NCBI GenBank assembly: GCA_012033595.1
Contig: JAAUQL010000055.1
Span: forward strand, 1-38,290
DNA length: 38,290 nt
Source: Cyclobacteriaceae bacterium
GTDB lineage: Bacteria > Bacteroidota > Bacteroidia > Cytophagales > Cyclobacteriaceae
Direction: 5' to 3'
The stretch's first letter is position 1, and each line of letters begins with the position of its first letter. The notes beneath the pieces are model-generated. The model did no database searches and was not told the origin of the DNA. It worked only from the letters and a program-made list of their open reading frames with translations. A program made the translations under genes and the position numbers. Shown in pieces: positions 1-8,712 of the stretch.

Positions 1-508
1 TCGACGGCAATCGGCTCGTTGCTATCCGAAATACCAATGCATCGATGCCAAAATGCCCTGTAAGCAATTGCCCATTAATGGTGATTTTTATGGCCGCAAC
101 ATCATAAGGAGTCTGGTCGAAAAAGAACCTGAACAGGCGACCTTCTATGGGAATGAAATTGGGCTCGAACGTATTCAAAAGATACTCCTGACCATTGCTG
201 TCGTAGGCAAATATTTGGTGGATGCCACCCGGATTATGAGTCTCGGCTATGGCGATTTGCCTGATGCGCATGGGTTCGTTAAACCCCACCTTCACAAATT
301 CTTCCTTGCCCTTTTTCTTTGGCGACCAGGCATTGGGGCTGGCGCCAAGATTGGGCAACACATTGGGCTTGCCTAGCACCTGATTGACCGAATATTGCCT
401 TTTCCCAAATTCCGACGAGTGCTCCAGGACTTTGTCAGCCCATTTTACCGACTGTCCATAGGAATTGAGCGCCATAAGGAGCAACGCAAAGAAGTAAAAT
501 TTTTTCAT
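1..508 (-). CDS. Secreted protein, N-terminal part (probable OmpA-family T9SS-associated protein)
   Basis: This gene starts at an ATG whose complement is 506-508 and runs off the left edge, so only about 169 N-terminal residues are present. Residues 1-19 form a signal peptide (MKKFYFFALLLMALNSYGQ). The rest is a soluble beta-rich domain with the pattern VLGKPNVLPNLGASPNAW and a later KVGFNEPMRIRQIAIAE, resembling discoidin-like N-terminal domains that I recall from Cytophagales OmpA-family proteins. Such proteins are commonly encoded next to PorP/SprF proteins, as here: the PorP/SprF gene lies 90 bases upstream on the same strand. The OmpA peptidoglycan-binding end would be outside the window, so the family assignment is inference. 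It may work with PorP/SprF in retaining or exporting the large type B substrate further upstream. Confidence 0.6.
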   Translation of the reverse strand, partial: MKKFYFFALLLMALNSYGQSVKWADKVLEHSSEFGKRQYSVNQVLGKPNVLPNLGASPNAWSPKKKGKEEFVKVGFNEPMRIRQIAIAETHNPGGIHQIFAYDSNGQEYLLNTFEPNFIPIEGRLFRFFFDQTPYDVAAIKITINGQLLTGHFGIDALVFRIATSRLPS

Positions 509-598
509 CTGTCTTTTATTTAGCATTCTGCCTCTTGCTGCATCTACCCTTGGTGTGTTGGCAGCAGGCCGGTTTTATTAGTTGGAATATGGTTGTAA

Positions 599-1636
599 TC
601 AATAGCGAACTTTAGGGGCGGCAGGTTTAAAAAACCTGTAACCCATCGAAATTTCAAATGATCCAGTGCCTCTGTTGTTATATCTCAGTGAAGTAACATT
701 CCAGTCGTAGCTGAAGCCAAACTGGAGATTGTTCGTCAAAAATTCTATGCTTCCTATCACTGCGTCCTGAACCCTGTACCATGCCCCCACTCTGGTGATC
801 AAATTACTCATTTGTCCTCTGGTATCAAAAGGCAATTGATACGAAAGAAATGAACCAAAATTGGTTTGGTTTACCTGATCTTGCAATTGAGATAGGAAAT
901 TAGCAGAAAGGGAGGCTTTTTGACTAAGCGCAAATATCATCCCGCCGTGAAGTTTGTACAGTACCGGCAGCCTGTTCAGGTTGCCGTCCAAAACCGATTC
1001 ATCAGGATGGTTGAGGTGGCCGGCACTAAAACCAGCGTACATGCTCCTGATATTCTTCTGGTCTGAATTGGCAAAATATCTCCAGAAGGCTCCGGCGGTT
1101 ATATCCAAAAAAGTACGATTCTGCAATTGGTCAAATTCGGTCGGTACCACGGTGTTGTCAAAGCCAATGAAGGGATTGTATTGTTCGCCCCATTGCAGCT
1201 TATCACGGTCTATGTTTTTATGAATAAAACCCAACTGCATACCAAAGGTGAGCCTGTTAACGGACTTGTTGGAAAGGTGAATATTGTAGGCAAAGGAGGC
1301 ATTTCCTCCATAGGTCTTCAAGCTTGATCCCTGACCCGCCTCATCGCCATAAAAAGACAAGCCCACACCGCCGATATGACCTTCGGGGATGACATGCTTA
1401 TCGGAAAAATAGGGTATGATGAGTGAAACCTGGGTGGTGGTGTAAGGAAAATCGAGACTACCCCATTGAGACCTGTGGGCAAAGTTGAGGTACATGTTCT
1501 CCTCTTCACCAATCAAGGCCGGGTTGAGGTAAACGGCAGAGTTATAGAACTGCGAGAAAACCGGATCTTGCCCATGTACCTGAACCGCCCCTGCCAATAC
1601 CAGGGTGAAGATTCCTAAAACTATACTTTTTAGCAT
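599..1636 (-). CDS. PorP/SprF family type IX secretion system membrane protein
   Basis: The 345-residue product is an outer-membrane beta-barrel of the PorP/SprF family. It has a signal peptide ending at about residue 22 (VHGQ), then the family hallmark QDPVFSQFYNSAVYLNPALIG, in which early FSQFYN and NPAL segments precede the barrel strands. The length fits the usual 300-350 residues, and the chain ends in an aromatic residue (VRY), typical of barrels. The gene begins 6 bases after the large type B substrate gene, so the two are almost certainly cotranscribed. PorP/SprF paralogues are generally paired with substrates carrying type B C-terminal domains, and the neighbour is exactly such a protein. 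The likely role is secretion or surface anchoring of that neighbour. Family confidence is high; the specific pairing is inferred from adjacency. Confidence 0.93.
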   Translation of the reverse strand: MLKSIVLGIFTLVLAGAVQVHGQDPVFSQFYNSAVYLNPALIGEEENMYLNFAHRSQWGSLDFPYTTTQVSLIIPYFSDKHVIPEGHIGGVGLSFYGDEAGQGSSLKTYGGNASFAYNIHLSNKSVNRLTFGMQLGFIHKNIDRDKLQWGEQYNPFIGFDNTVVPTEFDQLQNRTFLDITAGAFWRYFANSDQKNIRSMYAGFSAGHLNHPDESVLDGNLNRLPVLYKLHGGMIFALSQKASLSANFLSQLQDQVNQTNFGSFLSYQLPFDTRGQMSNLITRVGAWYRVQDAVIGSIEFLTNNLQFGFSYDWNVTSLRYNNRGTGSFEISMGYRFFKPAAPKVRY

Positions 1637-1642
1637 TTGTGT

Positions 1643-3967
1643 TTACTTTACCTGGGTAATGGTGCCGGTGCGTTCAAATTTTTCGCCTTCAATAAATTTA
1701 CCTTTTAATAGATAGGTGTACACATTCAATTCCTGCTGCACGTTATTGTTGTTATTCACGCCGTTCCAGCCTACAGAATTGGCTTCTGCAAAACTATTGC
1801 TTTGGTACATTACTTTTCCCCATCGGTTCACAATTTTAAAATCGAACCCATCTTCATCTACATTGTTTCCATATACTTTTACCACTTGGTTTTCAGGATT
1901 TTGGGCCGTGGGGTTAAAAGCATTAGGCACATAAAGTTCGTCTTTTGACAATACGGCCAATTCAGCATTACCTTCGCCCGAGCAACCATCCTGGGTCACT
2001 ACCAGTGTCACCGTATATACACCACCCTGGGTGTATTCTGTCGAAGCTAATGTCGCAGAGCTGGTGTTTTCATCACCAAAATCCCAGGCATACTCATCGT
2101 AGCTGTTCATTGCCGGGACAAAGGTGATGGTAGAATTGGTAAGAATATCATCAGCAGGTGAATATTCGAACGATGCGTCGATAGCCTCGTTGATGACTAC
2201 CTTTTTGCTTACCGTTTTCACTGCACAGCCGTTATCAACTTCGGCATAAAACACCACTTCACCGGTTTCATTGTCCGCGGGGGAATAGCTGGCATTGAGT
2301 TGGTCAGCATTGTTGATTACGCCCTGGCCTTCGGTTGTCCACTTCACAGCAAGGCCATCAGTTTCACCAAGCAGAGCCAACGCAATATCTTCGCCAAAGC
2401 AAGTGCTTGCAGGGGCATCTATTTCTACATTGATATCTTCAGTGCCATCGCTCACTACGGCCAACCCATTTACTTCACCACCACAATTGGCGTCATCTAC
2501 CCTTACCAGGGAATATGTACCCGTTTCGCTTACGGCAAATTCGTAGCTGCTTTCACTGGTGGTCACTGTGGTTTCTGTACTGCCATCTGTATACACAAAA
2601 CTAAAAGGCGCTACTCCGCTAAGGCTTACTTTTACCGTTGCCACACCATCATTGCACAGTACACCTTCGGTGGATATCATTGCCCTGGGCGATGGGATTA
2701 AGGCCACCTCGATGCTCCCCTCGGCACTACCAGAACATAAGGCATCCGTAACACTAAGCAAGGCAAACTCCCCTTCTTCTGTAATTGGAATATCCAGCAT
2801 ATCTGCTGAGGAATTGGCGCTATAGCTTTTTCCGTTGATAGAATAAGCCACCGTCCAGGGGCCTTGGCCTGTGAGCGAAACTTTGGCCACCGGATCATTG
2901 ATGGTGCAGCCATTGATGAATTCTTCAATTTGGGCTGTTGGTAAATGATTAAGCACAGTGGCTTCTCCACTCACTATACCGTTTTTGTTCTTGTCCTTTA
3001 CCGATGTCAGCGTTATGGTTCCTTTTAATACAGTTTCTAAAACATAGTCATTTACCTGAACATCTTCATACTTTGCTGTTTCGGTGCCGTTGGTAATGAC
3101 AAATGACCACGGTGCTTTGCCTGTCAGGGCCACTTTTAATTTGGCCGGTGCATTTACATCACAAATACTGGTGTCTCCACTGATTTTGGCTGTTGGTATT
3201 TTTGGAATATCGGTAGTGTCAATGGCTCCGGGGTTGGCAGTGATGTAGAATACTGCATCGTTGAAGTCATCATCACCGGCAGGTCTTTTATTGTCTTCGA
3301 AGCAGAGCAGAAGTTTCTCATCTTGCTCATAATTCAACAAAATGGTTTGTTGTCTGAATTCCGGGGTAGTATAAGTATTCAGCTTTGGGTCTGTAAACAC
3401 AATGTGCGAATCAATACAAATGGAACCTTCATTCCAGCCTTTGGCAATAAGGAAGTAGCCGATTCCTGTGCCTGCCGGAAACGACCCCAGCAGAATTTTC
3501 TCGCCAGGATTTACAGTGCCGGGTTGGCTTACATTTGGAAAAAGCACCACCATGCTGTCCAAGTCATATACCGTGGAAGGTGGGTTGTTGATGTCGTAGG
3601 TATAGTATCCTAGCGTGTTTTTCCAGCCGGCACCTTCATGTACCATGGTCAGAAATACCTCGCTGGCTTCATTTAGTTCGGTATTGAACCTAACCTCGTC
3701 ATTGAAATATTCGTCGTTTTCTGCCACACTCACCGTTTCTGGCAGCGCCGTGGTCACAAATTTGATCAGGTTGCTGGATACCAGATCGTTTTCCGGCTCA
3801 AGGTAATTGGGCTTGCCATTAGCATCCCAGGAGCCAAGAAACCTGAATTTTGAAGTCAACGGAGCATTGATCGAGTCACAATTTGCTGCCATTGAAATGG
3901 TATGAAGCCCTGATAAGAGCATCAAAATGATACTGAAGGTGGCTGGAAGATGTATTCTTTTTATCAT
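1643..3967 (-). CDS. Large secreted DUF4114/PKD protein with type B T9SS sorting domain
   Basis: The 774-residue product has an N-terminal signal peptide (about 1-27, ending ISMAA). A DUF4114-like domain follows at about 105-245, ending in the acidic motif RPAGDDDFNDAVFYI, which looks like a calcium site. About three related Ig-like modules of roughly 85 residues come next (255-510), each with an APW/GPW/APF-S/T-F/V core. A further Ig-like stretch precedes a PKD domain at about 595-670 (motif YAWDFGDE). The last 95 residues are a gliding-motility-associated type B C-terminal domain starting YVPNAFNPTAQNPENQ, with the internal FKIVNRWGKVMYQS. This architecture predicts a cell-surface or released adhesin-like protein exported by the type IX system. 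It is the first gene of a probable operon with PorP/SprF. Ligand and exact function are unknown. Confidence 0.9.
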   Translation of the reverse strand: MIKRIHLPATFSIILMLLSGLHTISMAANCDSINAPLTSKFRFLGSWDANGKPNYLEPENDLVSSNLIKFVTTALPETVSVAENDEYFNDEVRFNTELNEASEVFLTMVHEGAGWKNTLGYYTYDINNPPSTVYDLDSMVVLFPNVSQPGTVNPGEKILLGSFPAGTGIGYFLIAKGWNEGSICIDSHIVFTDPKLNTYTTPEFRQQTILLNYEQDEKLLLCFEDNKRPAGDDDFNDAVFYITANPGAIDTTDIPKIPTAKISGDTSICDVNAPAKLKVALTGKAPWSFVITNGTETAKYEDVQVNDYVLETVLKGTITLTSVKDKNKNGIVSGEATVLNHLPTAQIEEFINGCTINDPVAKVSLTGQGPWTVAYSINGKSYSANSSADMLDIPITEEGEFALLSVTDALCSGSAEGSIEVALIPSPRAMISTEGVLCNDGVATVKVSLSGVAPFSFVYTDGSTETTVTTSESSYEFAVSETGTYSLVRVDDANCGGEVNGLAVVSDGTEDINVEIDAPASTCFGEDIALALLGETDGLAVKWTTEGQGVINNADQLNASYSPADNETGEVVFYAEVDNGCAVKTVSKKVVINEAIDASFEYSPADDILTNSTITFVPAMNSYDEYAWDFGDENTSSATLASTEYTQGGVYTVTLVVTQDGCSGEGNAELAVLSKDELYVPNAFNPTAQNPENQVVKVYGNNVDEDGFDFKIVNRWGKVMYQSNSFAEANSVGWNGVNNNNNVQQELNVYTYLLKGKFIEGEKFERTGTITQVK

Positions 3968-4075
3968 AACAAAATGAATTTATTCATCATTAAATAATAG
4001 TTCTTGGCACCGTCAACGGCTTGTCCAATCAATTCTACGTTAATTCTACTATAGCTTTAAATGCTTTTTGCGTTG

Positions 4076-4107
4076 CAAACTTAGCGCTAAATATTATTTA
4101 AAAACAA
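4076..4107 (-). promoter_or_regulatory. Bacteroidota-type promoter for the DUF4114 gene
   Basis: On the minus strand TTG (4107-4105) is followed after 21 bases by TAAGTTTG (4083-4076). This matches the Bacteroidota consensus TTTG/TTG, N17-23, TAnnTTTG. Transcription would begin near 4069, giving a leader of about 100 bases before the ATG at 3967. Confidence 0.55.
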
Positions 4108-4571
4108 TTGCATGTTGGAATATTAATATTCAAGCTTCTATTGGTTTACATGTCATTAATTTCTAATCCATGTAATTGGTAACCCCTTTTATCAACTTTT
4201 TATTATTTAATATTAATCGGGTAATTCAGTGGCTTTCCAGGGATGGAGGTAAAGCAAAAAACTTTTACTCAAAACTGAAAAAACAAGCCAAAATGCACTC
4301 CAATTCAAATTTTTAGAATGCGATCCTTTATGATTACGTCACTGGATAAAGATCATTTCAATGCTAAATTTACGTAAATATCTGGTGGATTTGGTACGGC
4401 ATCATTTCTATTTTCAGCTTAAAATTGACAACTTTATCATGTAATACTTCGGCCTTGGGGTGCACTATAGTCGGAGCCTGGTGTAAAATGCATGCAAATC
4501 TTGTATGGGCTTAGGTGGTTCGACTGGGAAATTTTAGTACCATAAGCTCAAAAATATATGCTGATCAAGGC

Positions 4572-4579
4572 TAAATTTG
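4572..4579 (+). promoter_or_regulatory. Putative -7 box for the SdiA-regulated-like gene
   Basis: TAAATTTG matches the Bacteroidota -7 consensus TAnnTTTG exactly and would give a leader of about 37 bases. No clear -33 TTTG is visible, so the support is moderate. Confidence 0.4.
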
Positions 4580-4622
4580 GCAATGGAGCCTGATTGCAAC
4601 CATTTTATAAACAAGTTTTACA

Positions 4623-5531
4623 GTGAAACAGAACTTTTATGTGTTTGTCTTTGGCGCGGCGATACTGCTGGCGCTATTATCTTTTTACTTTTTGTTTTAT
4701 CACCAAACAAGTTATGACGGGAAGGTTTTTAGTTTAGAAATAAACTCCATGAAGTATGATCTTCAGCAGCCGGCAGCTCGATGGGAATTGCCTGGGGAAT
4801 TGATGGAGATTTCCGGCCTTTCTTATTATAAAAATGATCTATTGACTTGTGTACAAGACGAAAAAGGCAGGCTGTACTTCTATGATTTGATAAAAAAAGA
4901 GGTAGTGCGTGAAGAAAAATTTGCTAAAAAAGGAGATTATGAAGGGGTGGAAATCGTGCGAGATACCGCTTATGTACTGAAGAGCAATGGAGAAATCCTC
5001 TTTTTTGCGATTGGTGCAGATTCCATTGGCGAGGTAAACAAAATTAAGACCGGGCTGCAAGCTAAAAATGACACCGAAGGACTTGGATTTGCAGCAGGCT
5101 CCAACCGCCTGCTGATTGCTTGCAAAGAAAAGGCGGGCGTGGGCGAAGACAAATTGCCCAAGACCAGAGCCATATATAGTGTAGAACTGCGCACCAATCA
5201 ATTTATACCTGATCCGGCCTTTCTGCTGAATGAAAAAGATTTTATGGAAAAATTGAAGCAAAATAGATTACCGCAAAAAAACCATTTGCCCTTTAAACCC
5301 AGTGGCATCGCAGTACATCCAAAAACTAATTTTATTTTTGTTATTGCTTCTGTCGGACACATGCTGGCTGTCTTGGATATGAAAGGCGCCCTGATCGATC
5401 TGCTGCCACTAGATCCGGATATCCTCATCCAGCCAGAAGGCATATGCTTTGACCCCGAAGCGAATTTGTATATTTCTTCTGAGGGCAAAGGTAATAATGG
5501 ATATATTGTAAAATTTAAATCATTAGAATAG
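4623..5531 (+). CDS. SdiA-regulated-like beta-propeller protein, membrane anchored
   Basis: The 302-residue product begins with one hydrophobic segment (about residues 6-26), acting as an uncleaved anchor or signal, followed by a propeller-like domain. The segments WELPGELMEISGLSYY, GVEIVRD and KPSGIAVHPKTNFIFV, and the final QPEGICFDPEANLYISSEG, match the SdiA-regulated family (PF06977), a six-bladed propeller usually exported to the periplasm. The biochemical role is unknown; the family name comes from an enterobacterial gene controlled by SdiA and does not imply quorum sensing here. The start is GTG at 4623; I saw no better upstream ATG, and the signal-like segment follows immediately. It appears to be a single-gene transcription unit. 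Confidence 0.8.
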   Translation: MKQNFYVFVFGAAILLALLSFYFLFYHQTSYDGKVFSLEINSMKYDLQQPAARWELPGELMEISGLSYYKNDLLTCVQDEKGRLYFYDLIKKEVVREEKFAKKGDYEGVEIVRDTAYVLKSNGEILFFAIGADSIGEVNKIKTGLQAKNDTEGLGFAAGSNRLLIACKEKAGVGEDKLPKTRAIYSVELRTNQFIPDPAFLLNEKDFMEKLKQNRLPQKNHLPFKPSGIAVHPKTNFIFVIASVGHMLAVLDMKGALIDLLPLDPDILIQPEGICFDPEANLYISSEGKGNNGYIVKFKSLE

Positions 5532-5571
5532 TAAAAGCTTGTATTTGATGCATGCTCGTGTGAAACTTCAA

Positions 5572-5617
5572 CAATCCCAAATCTCAAGTGACAAAGCTCA
5601 GAAAAACTCCAAAAGCG
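5572..5617. repeat. Degenerate dispersed intergenic repeat (CAAAGCTCA-type words)
   Basis: This stretch contains words such as CCCAAATCTCAAGTGACAAA and CAAAGCTCA. They resemble the reverse complement of the tandem block at 30940-30997, which contains TTTGTGTTTTGAGC. I recall similar low-complexity words in intergenic DNA of many Bacteroidota. It is short and imperfect, so it may be only a remnant. Confidence 0.35.
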
Positions 5618-5810
5618 CGAAATTCAAAACCCGCAGGGGCTTTTGAGCACTTGGTTTTTGAGTTTTGACCATTTTTTATTGTTTGATTTTGTCAATTAGT
5701 GTTTGAATAGAGATTATGAACGGCTTATTAGCCAAAAGTTTATTTGAATTTAGTCCAGTTCATTTTACAATATATTTCGATGCCTCAAACCCAATAACCC
5801 AATTACCAAC

Positions 5811-6584
5811 ATGATCATATACCAGGTAGATGCATTTACAGACCATGTCTTTGGTGGCAATCCCGCTGCTGTTTGCCCTATGCAACGTTGGCCTAAGGAC
5901 GAGCTAATGCAGCAAATAGCCATGGAAAACAATCTTTCGGAGACCGCCTTTTTTGTGCAGGAAGAAGATGGTTTTCACATCAGGTGGTTTACGCCTGAGG
6001 TAGAGATTGACCTCTGCGGCCATGCCACACTTGCTTCGGCTCATGTCATTTTTCATCATCTCCACTACCAAAAGCCGCATATTAATTTCCGCTATGGCGG
6101 CGGACTGCTATCGGTACAAAAAGAGGGTAAATTGTTGTCAATGAATTTTCCGGCCATAGCCTCAATGGAGGCGCCTGTCACCGACCAACTTACCATGGCC
6201 ATGCGCAAAAAGCCCGGGGAGGTTTTCAAAGCAAGGGATGCTATGGCCATTTATGAGTCTGAACAGGACATCCTGGAATTGCAACCTGATTTTGTGGAAA
6301 TGGCAAAACTGGACTGCATGGGGGTGATCGCGACAGCCCCTGGAGAAAATGTTGATTTTGTGTCCAGGTTTTTTGGCCCCAAAGTAGGCATCAATGAAGA
6401 CCCCGTCACCGGATCGGCACATTGCATGCTGGTGCCCTATTGGGCGAGCCGGCTGGGCAAATCAAAACTCAATGCCAGGCAGTTGTCGAAGCGTACAGGC
6501 ACATTGTTTTGTGAGCACAAAAATGACCGGGTGCTTATCGCCGGAGAGGCAGTCACCTTTATGATTGGTGAAATCAATTTATAA
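5811..6584 (+). CDS. PhzF family isomerase/epimerase
   Basis: The 257-residue protein has the PhzF fold signature. The N-terminus IYQVDAFTDHVFGGNPAAVC is followed by NNLSETAFF with the presumed catalytic glutamate at residue 44. RWFTPEVEIDLCGHATLAS follows, and near the C-terminus DPVTGSAHC. The family is built of two diaminopimelate-epimerase-like halves. PhzF of phenazine producers isomerises trans-2,3-dihydro-3-hydroxyanthranilate, but there are no phenazine genes nearby, so the substrate is unknown and this is probably a YddE-like member. It is slightly short for the family (usually 260-300). It stands alone with about 90 bases to fabI, which has its own promoter. Confidence 0.9.
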   Translation: MIIYQVDAFTDHVFGGNPAAVCPMQRWPKDELMQQIAMENNLSETAFFVQEEDGFHIRWFTPEVEIDLCGHATLASAHVIFHHLHYQKPHINFRYGGGLLSVQKEGKLLSMNFPAIASMEAPVTDQLTMAMRKKPGEVFKARDAMAIYESEQDILELQPDFVEMAKLDCMGVIATAPGENVDFVSRFFGPKVGINEDPVTGSAHCMLVPYWASRLGKSKLNARQLSKRTGTLFCEHKNDRVLIAGEAVTFMIGEINL

Positions 6585-6613
6585 TCGGCCTTTGCACCAT
6601 AAATTCCGAACTT

Positions 6614-6646
6614 TTTGTTTAGAACGATTTTAAATGCCTATTTTTG
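6614..6646 (+). promoter_or_regulatory. Promoter of the fabI-ispE unit
   Basis: TTTG at 6614-6617 is separated by 21 bases from TATTTTTG at 6639-6646. Both elements match the Bacteroidota sigma-A consensus. The predicted start near 6653 gives a leader of about 23 bases before the fabI ATG. Confidence 0.65.
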
Positions 6647-6675
6647 TACGCTCAAAATTCAACAACTCATAAATA

Positions 6676-7512
6676 ATGGCATACAACTTACTAAAAGGTA
6701 AAAGAGGGATCATCTTTGGTGCACTCGACGAGAAGTCAATTGCTTGGTTGACGGCAGAAAAAGTTCATGAAGAAGGTGGCCAATTTGTGTTGACCAATGC
6801 ACCCATCGCCATGAGAATGGGCAAAATACACGAACTCGCCGAAAGATGCGGAAACAGCCAGGTGATACCTGCAGATGCCACCTCGGTAGAAGACATCGAA
6901 AACTTATATAAAGAATCCTCAGAAATCCTTGGCGGTAAAATTGACTTTATTCTCCATTCGATAGGTATGAGCCCAAATGTGCGCAAAGGACGTGACTATG
7001 GAGACCTCAATTACGAATGGTTTTTGAAGACCCTGGACATTTCGGCACTTTCATTTCATAAAGTGATGCAGGTCGCTGAAAAATTGGATCTGATGAATGA
7101 ATGGGGTTCCATCATTGCCCTGTCTTACATAGCCTCTCAACGAACCTATCCTGACTATTCGGACATGGCACAGGCCAAAGCCATGCTGGAGTCCATCGCC
7201 AGAAGCTACGGCTACAGAATGGCCAGAGACAAAAAAGTACGTGTAAATACCATTTCGCAATCGCCCACGGTAACTACAGCAGGCACCGGCGTCACTGGTT
7301 TTGATATTTTTCATGAATTTGCAGATAAAATGTCACCCCTGGGCAATGCCACTGCCGCTTCATGTGCCGATTATATCGTGTCCATGTTCTCTGACTTTAC
7401 CAGAATGGTGACCATGCAAAACCTGATGCATGATGGTGGTTTTTCTAATTCCGGAATTACCTACGAATTTATCGACTATCTAAAAGGTGCCGAAGCCAAA
7501 CAAGACAGGTAA
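6676..7512 (+). CDS. fabI: Enoyl-[acyl-carrier-protein] reductase (FabI)
   Basis: FabI catalyses the NADH-dependent last reduction step of each type II fatty acid elongation cycle. The 278-residue sequence is a short-chain dehydrogenase with the FabI-type nucleotide site GIIFGALDEKSIAW at residues 11-24 and HSIGMSP near residue 94. The catalytic pattern is Tyr151, Tyr161 and Lys168, with the Tyr-x6-Lys arrangement YSDMAQAK after LSYIASQRTYPD. It is slightly longer than the 260-residue E. coli enzyme because of a C-terminal tail. The ispE start codon lies 2 bases after the stop, so the two genes are coexpressed and perhaps translationally coupled. Confidence 0.95.
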   Translation: MAYNLLKGKRGIIFGALDEKSIAWLTAEKVHEEGGQFVLTNAPIAMRMGKIHELAERCGNSQVIPADATSVEDIENLYKESSEILGGKIDFILHSIGMSPNVRKGRDYGDLNYEWFLKTLDISALSFHKVMQVAEKLDLMNEWGSIIALSYIASQRTYPDYSDMAQAKAMLESIARSYGYRMARDKKVRVNTISQSPTVTTAGTGVTGFDIFHEFADKMSPLGNATAASCADYIVSMFSDFTRMVTMQNLMHDGGFSNSGITYEFIDYLKGAEAKQDR

Positions 7513-7514
7513 TA

Positions 7515-8318
7515 ATGCTTGTTTTTCCCAATGCCAAAATAAACCTCGGACTCAATATTATCAGCCGCAGGCCAGATGGATATCATGAGTTGGAGACCTG
7601 CTTTTACCCTGTCATGTGGCAGGAAGCGCTGGAAATAACAGAGGCTGAAACTTTAAAAATGACCGTGACCGGCATCGACGTTCCGGGTGAGGATGACAAC
7701 ATCGTGTTGAAAGCCTATCACTTGCTTGCCAAAGAACATCAGATGCCACCGGTTCAGATTCACCTGCACAAAGCCATACCTATTGGAGCCGGACTGGGAG
7801 GTGGATCTGCCGATGCTGCTTTTGCCCTCAAACTGTTGAATTCACTATTTTCCCTGTCGCTGACCGATACGCAACTCATGCAGGCCGCGCTTAAACTTGG
7901 TGCAGATTGCCCTTTTTTTGTTAAAAATAAAGCAATGCTGGCCAGTGGAATCGGAGAGCAACTCACCAGCACCAGTTTGTCCCTGGATGGGTATTATATG
8001 GTATTGGTGTATCCTGATATTCACATCTCTACCAGGGAAGCTTATGCTGGAGTACATCCCCAAAAACCCCAGGTGGGTATAAAGCATATTGTAGAAGAAA
8101 CCCCCATAAGCCAGTGGAAAACATTGCTGGTCAATGATTTCGAAAAAAACCTATTCGAAAAGTATCCGGTGTTGGCTAAAATAAAAACAAAGCTTTATGA
8201 TGCCGGCGCGCTATATGCGGCCATGTCTGGTTCGGGATCGTGTATTTATGGCATTTTCGATGAAGAACCATTCCCGACGTTTCCGCACACTTATCAGCTA
8301 TGGAAAGGCATGCTTTAA
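7515..8318 (+). CDS. ispE: 4-diphosphocytidyl-2-C-methyl-D-erythritol kinase (IspE)
   Basis: IspE phosphorylates 4-diphosphocytidyl-2-C-methylerythritol in the MEP isoprenoid pathway, using ATP. The 267-residue product is a GHMP kinase. It has the N-terminal PNAKINLGLNI with Lys8, the glycine-rich ATP loop PIGAGLGGGSADAA at about 89-102, LGADCPFF with the probable catalytic Asp131, and the third GHMP motif AAMSGSGSCIYGIF near the C-terminus. Length is close to the usual 280. The ATG start is only 2 bases from the fabI stop. The presence of ispE indicates the non-mevalonate route to isoprenoids. Confidence 0.95.
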   Translation: MLVFPNAKINLGLNIISRRPDGYHELETCFYPVMWQEALEITEAETLKMTVTGIDVPGEDDNIVLKAYHLLAKEHQMPPVQIHLHKAIPIGAGLGGGSADAAFALKLLNSLFSLSLTDTQLMQAALKLGADCPFFVKNKAMLASGIGEQLTSTSLSLDGYYMVLVYPDIHISTREAYAGVHPQKPQVGIKHIVEETPISQWKTLLVNDFEKNLFEKYPVLAKIKTKLYDAGALYAAMSGSGSCIYGIFDEEPFPTFPHTYQLWKGML

Positions 8319-8627
8319 TATCCTGGCAACCGCTTTGCGACCTTGTAGGCTGATTCGGTTAGCCAACTTTGCTGGCTTGCCTGCCCAGCAGATACTTCCT
8401 GTGCCGCCAACATTGCTCAAAAGAATTATTACGGAGAGAATGATCCCTTTGGCAGCGCACCAACTTTCTCAGCACCATCTTAGCTGCCTCCGTGGCACCA
8501 TTGACTGTGCCGGTCGATATACAGTAATTTTATCTTATAATTTTTTACAGATATTTTTTTAGTCTGACATTTTCAATAGATTTGTGCCCCGATTGAAAAA
8601 TCATGCCTTGGGGTTTGATTTTAAAAA
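8319..8627. other. 309-base intergenic region before the tRNA genes
   Basis: No clear gene is present. The first 200 bases are less AT-rich than other spacers here and contain short open stretches in several frames (for example one giving NYYGENDPFGS near 8430), none with a plausible full gene. They might be a decayed gene or an unrecognised RNA. The last 100 bases are AT-rich and carry the tRNA promoter. Confidence 0.4.
8577..8584 (+). promoter_or_regulatory. Putative -7 box of the tRNA-Leu unit
   Basis: TAGATTTG matches TAnnTTTG exactly and would start transcription near 8591, about 37 bases before the first tRNA. An AT-rich T-tract occupies the -33 area, but there is no clean TTTG. Confidence 0.45.
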
Positions 8628-8709
8628 GCCGAAGTGGCGGAATTGGTAGACGCGCACGACTCAAAATCGTGTTCTTTCGGGAGTGTGGGTTCGATTCCCA
8701 CCTTCGGTA
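8628..8709 (+). tRNA. tRNA-Leu (anticodon CAA)
   Basis: A class II tRNA of 82 bases. The acceptor strands are GCCGAAG (8628-8634) and CTTCGGT (8702-8708), with discriminator A8709. The anticodon stem is CACGA/TCGTG around loop CTCAAAA, so the anticodon is CAA and it reads UUG. A long variable arm and a GTTCGATTC T-loop are present. CCA is not encoded. Confidence 0.95.
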
Positions 8710-8712
8710 CTC

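Larger units (their letters stand above)
3968..4622. other. 655-base gene-free AT-rich intergenic region
   Basis: The region separates two divergently transcribed genes and shows no convincing coding sequence on either strand. It holds a good minus-strand promoter near 4076-4107 and a -7-like box at 4572-4579 for the plus-strand gene. The remaining roughly 450 bases contain nothing I can recognise. The length is larger than usual for this gene-dense window. Confidence 0.6.

Noticed and set aside
53-376. 107-codon plus-strand open frame at the left edge
   Set aside because: It is antisense to the signal-peptide-bearing gene at 1-508, which has the better coding evidence.
5743-5778. Possible promoter of the PhzF gene (TTTG ... 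TATATTTC)
   Set aside because: The -7 box has a mismatch at the last base and the 24-base spacer is longer than usual.
5811-6584. Phenazine biosynthesis locus
   Set aside because: Only a PhzF-family gene is present, without other phz genes; such isolated members are common and of unknown substrate.
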